From contig NZ_CP018016.1 of assembly GCF_000280495.2 (NCBI RefSeq), forward strand, positions 2,480,001-2,544,000: 64,000 nucleotides of DNA. The letters run 5' to 3'. Shown here in pieces: positions 60,750-64,000 of this stretch. Every line of letters starts with the position of its first letter. Positions within the stretch are counted from its first letter, which is position 1. A program made the position numbers and the translations under genes. This stretch comes from Kosakonia radicincitans DSM 16656 (GTDB lineage Bacteria; Pseudomonadota; Gammaproteobacteria; Enterobacterales; Enterobacteriaceae). The notes under the pieces were generated by a model. That model saw only the letters and a program-made list of their open reading frames with translations, did no database searches and was not told where the DNA came from.

Positions 60750-63347
60750 ATGGGTAAAGCTCTCGTTATCGTTGAGTCCCCGGCAAAAGCCAAAACGATC
60801 AATAAATATCTGGGTAATGACTATGTGGTTAAATCCAGTGTTGGTCATATCCGTGATTTGCCGACCAGTGGCTCAGCACCCAAAAAGAGCGCAGACTCAG
60901 CCTCCACCAAAACGGCTAAGAAGCCTAAAAAGGATGAACGCGGCGCTCTTGTCAATCGCATGGGGATCGACCCATGGCACAACTGGGATGCACATTATGA
61001 AGTGCTGCCAGGCAAAGAGAAGGTGGTTTCTGAACTGAAATCGCTGGCTGAAAAAGCCGACCACATCTATCTCGCAACCGACCTTGACCGCGAAGGGGAA
61101 GCCATTGCATGGCACCTGCGGGAAGTGATCGGCGGTGATGAAAAACGCTACAGCCGCGTAGTGTTTAACGAAATCACCAAGAATGCCATTCGCCAGGCCT
61201 TTGAAACGCCGGGTGAACTGAATATTGACCGTGTGAATGCCCAGCAGGCGCGCCGCTTTATGGATCGCGTTGTGGGCTACATGGTTTCTCCGCTGCTGTG
61301 GAAGAAAATTGCCCGTGGCCTTTCTGCTGGTCGCGTGCAGTCTGTTGCTGTCCGTCTGGTGGTTGAACGCGAACGCGAAATCAAAGCCTTTGTACCGGAA
61401 GAGTTCTGGGAAATTGATGCCGCTACCGCGACGCCCGGCGGCGACGCATTGCCGCTGCAGGTGACGCATCAAGGCGACAAAGCGTTCCGTCCGGTCAACC
61501 GCGAACAGACAATGGCCGCCGTTAGCCTGCTGGAGAAAGCGCGTTACACCGTACTGGAGCGGGAAGATAAACCGACCAGCAGCAAGCCGGGCGCGCCGTT
61601 TATTACCTCCACGTTGCAGCAGGCCGCCAGTACGCGTCTCGGCTTTGGCGTGAAGAAAACCATGATGATGGCGCAGCGTCTGTACGAAGCCGGTTACATC
61701 ACCTACATGCGTACTGACTCAACCAACCTGAGCCAGGACGCGGTCAGCATGGTTCGCGGCTATATTACTGACAATTTCGGGAAGAAATACCTGCCGGAAT
61801 CTGCCAACCAGTACGCCAGTAAAGAGAATTCCCAGGAAGCGCACGAAGCGATTCGTCCTTCCGATGTTGCGGTGCAGGCTGAGTCGCTGAAGGATATGGA
61901 AACCGATGCGCAGAAGCTGTATCAGCTTATCTGGCGTCAGTTTGTCGCCTGTCAGATGACGCCAGCGCAGTACGATTCCACGACGCTGACCGTTGGCGCG
62001 GGTGATTTCCGCCTTAAAGCGCGCGGGCGTATTTTGCGTTTCGATGGCTGGACAAAAGTGATGCCGGCACTGCGCAAGGGCGATGAAGATCGCACTCTGC
62101 CGTCGGTGAATAAAGGTGATGTGCTGTCGCTCGTCGAACTGACTCCGGCGCAACACTTTACCAAGCCGCCAGCGCGTTTCAGCGAAGCTTCGCTGGTTAA
62201 AGAGCTTGAAAAACGCGGCATTGGCCGTCCGTCCACTTATGCGTCGATCATTTCGACCATTCAGGACAGGGGCTATGTGCGCGTGGAAAACCGTCGCTTC
62301 TACGCGGAAAAAATGGGTGAAATCGTTACCGATCGCCTGGAAGAGAACTTCCGCGAGCTGATGAACTACGACTTTACCGCGCAGATGGAAGACAGCCTTG
62401 ACCGTGTCGCAAACCATGAAGCCGAGTGGCGGAAGGTGCTGGACAGCTTCTTTGGCGATTTTTCTCGCCAGCTTGAGCAAGCTGAACAGGATCCGGAAGC
62501 TGGCGGGATGCGACCGAACCAGATGGTGCTGACCAGCATCGACTGCCCGACCTGCGGCCGTAAAATGGGGATTCGTACTGCCAGTACCGGCGTATTCCTC
62601 GGTTGTTCCGGCTATGCGCTGCCGCCAAAAGAGCGCTGTAAAACCACCATTAACCTGGTGCCGGAAAACGAAGTGCTCAATGTGCTGGAAGGCGATGACG
62701 CGGAAACCAACGCGCTGCGTGCCAAACGTCGTTGCCAGAAGTGTGGCACGGCGATGGACAGCTACCTCATTGATCCGAAGCGCAAATTGCATGTTTGCGG
62801 TAATAACCCGACCTGTGATGGCTACGAAATCGAAGAGGGCGAGTTCCGCATCAAGGGGTATGACGGTCCGATCGTTGAATGTGAGAAGTGCGGTTCTGAA
62901 ATGCACCTGAAAATGGGGCGTTTTGGTAAGTACATGGCATGTACCAACGACGAATGCAAAAACACGCGTAAAATTCTGCGTAACGGCGACGTAGCACCGC
63001 CGAAGGAAGATCCGGTGCCATTGCCGGAGCTGCCTTGCGAGAAATCCGACGCTTATTTCGTGTTGCGTGATGGTGCTGCCGGGGTGTTCCTCGCCGCCAA
63101 TACCTTCCCGAAATCGCGTGAAACGCGTGCACCGCTGGTGGAGGAACTGTACCGTTTCCGTGATCGTCTGCCGGAAAAACTGCGTTACCTGGCCGATGCA
63201 CCACAGCAGGATCCGGAAGGTAATAAAACGATTGTCCGCTTTAGCCGTAAAACCAAACAGCAGTACGTGGCATCGGAAAAAGAGGGCAAAGCAACCGGAT
63301 GGTCGGCTTTCTACATTGATAACAAATGGACTGAAGCTAAAAAATAA
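60750..63347 (+). CDS. topA: DNA topoisomerase I
   Basis: 865 residues, same as E. coli. Toprim domain ([20 protein letters not shown], Asp/Glu in [14 protein letters not shown]), active tyrosine in [14 protein letters not shown], and three C-terminal zinc-ribbon C4 motifs ([27 protein letters not shown]), then zinc-less ribbons. Relaxes negative supercoils. ATG at 60750 with AAAGGTG; GTG at 60744 is not preferred. Confidence 0.98.
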   Translation: MGKALVIVESPAKAKTINKYLGNDYVVKSSVGHIRDLPTSGSAPKKSADSASTKTAKKPKKDERGALVNRMGIDPWHNWDAHYEVLPGKEKVVSELKSLAEKADHIYLATDLDREGEAIAWHLREVIGGDEKRYSRVVFNEITKNAIRQAFETPGELNIDRVNAQQARRFMDRVVGYMVSPLLWKKIARGLSAGRVQSVAVRLVVEREREIKAFVPEEFWEIDAATATPGGDALPLQVTHQGDKAFRPVNREQTMAAVSLLEKARYTVLEREDKPTSSKPGAPFITSTLQQAASTRLGFGVKKTMMMAQRLYEAGYITYMRTDSTNLSQDAVSMVRGYITDNFGKKYLPESANQYASKENSQEAHEAIRPSDVAVQAESLKDMETDAQKLYQLIWRQFVACQMTPAQYDSTTLTVGAGDFRLKARGRILRFDGWTKVMPALRKGDEDRTLPSVNKGDVLSLVELTPAQHFTKPPARFSEASLVKELEKRGIGRPSTYASIISTIQDRGYVRVENRRFYAEKMGEIVTDRLEENFRELMNYDFTAQMEDSLDRVANHEAEWRKVLDSFFGDFSRQLEQAEQDPEAGGMRPNQMVLTSIDCPTCGRKMGIRTASTGVFLGCSGYALPPKERCKTTINLVPENEVLNVLEGDDAETNALRAKRRCQKCGTAMDSYLIDPKRKLHVCGNNPTCDGYEIEEGEFRIKGYDGPIVECEKCGSEMHLKMGRFGKYMACTNDECKNTRKILRNGDVAPPKEDPVPLPELPCEKSDAYFVLRDGAAGVFLAANTFPKSRETRAPLVEELYRFRDRLPEKLRYLADAPQQDPEGNKTIVRFSRKTKQQYVASEKEGKATGWSAFYIDNKWTEAKK

Positions 63348-63368
63348 GCGACTTCAGTTACCTATCCC

Positions 63369-63396
63369 CAAAGGGCCGCTCTGTCGGCCCTTTTTT
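63369..63396 (+). terminator. Terminator of topA
   Basis: Stem GGGCCG/CGGCCC (63373-63378, 63385-63390), loop CTCTGT, six Ts. Confidence 0.88.
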
Positions 63397-63448
63397 ATGC
63401 CTGCATTATTATTCTTTGTTAGCTGCTATACACAGAAGCTATAAATGA

Positions 63449-64000
<552 letters not shown>

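Noticed and set aside
61719..62906. A 395-codon frame opposite topA
   Set aside because: Shadow frame; no recognisable domain, and topA is fully supported.

Overview
The window is ordinary chromosomal backbone from a member of the Enterobacteriaceae (E. coli / Enterobacter / Kosakonia / Klebsiella relatives). Gene order follows the E. coli 27-28 min region closely (chaABC, ychO, narLX, narK, narGHJI, tyrT tRNAs, purU, rssAB, galU, hns, tdk, adhE, oppABCDF, clsA, tonB, yciABC, ompW, trpLEDCBA, rnm, rluB, btuR, sohB, topA, cysB). Several proteins differ from E. coli and a few accessory genes sit at the joints, so it is a related genus rather than E. coli. The exact genus cannot be fixed from sequence reading alone. 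All comparisons with relatives are from memory of the families, not from a search.

Region by region. 1-5700: the Ca2+(Na+)/H+ antiporter gene chaA (cut by the window edge), chaB, the glutathione-degrading chaC, then a small DUF1883-like gene, a chemotaxis receptor, ychN (DsrE family) and an exported PEBP/YbcL-like protein. 5700-18300: the inverse-autotransporter-like ychO and the nitrate respiration cluster (narL-narX sensor pair, narK transporter, narGHJI reductase) with perfect FNR boxes in front of narK and narG. 18300-20600: a DMT exporter with a divergent Lrp-type regulator, then two tandem tRNA-Tyr genes followed by three 177-bp repeats that copy the tRNA 3' end. 20600-31000: purU, ychJ, rssA-rssB, galU, hns, tdk, adhE and a MarC-family gene. 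31000-37500: the oligopeptide permease operon. 37500-48100: envelope and transport genes (yciU, clsA, yciY, a LysE exporter, an SMR exporter, yciI, tonB, yciA, yciB, yciC, a cysteine-cluster protein, ompW, a ClC transporter) and a divergent MarR regulator/oxidoreductase pair. 48100-54900: the complete trp operon with operator, leader peptide and attenuator on the minus strand. 54900-64000: rnm, yciO, rluB, btuR, yciK, sohB, yciN, topA and the start of cysB.

The most notable observations are two lesions in the nitrate-respiration locus. narG carries an in-frame TAA at codon 72, where the family has Glu; the rest of the 1247-codon frame is open. narL lacks ten codons at the start of its LuxR-type DNA-binding domain, flanked by a short direct repeat that suggests slippage. 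narX, narK, narH, narJ and narI and the FNR boxes look intact, so the damage is probably recent, or is an assembly or laboratory change. No prophage, insertion sequence, CRISPR array, defence island or clear new system was found.
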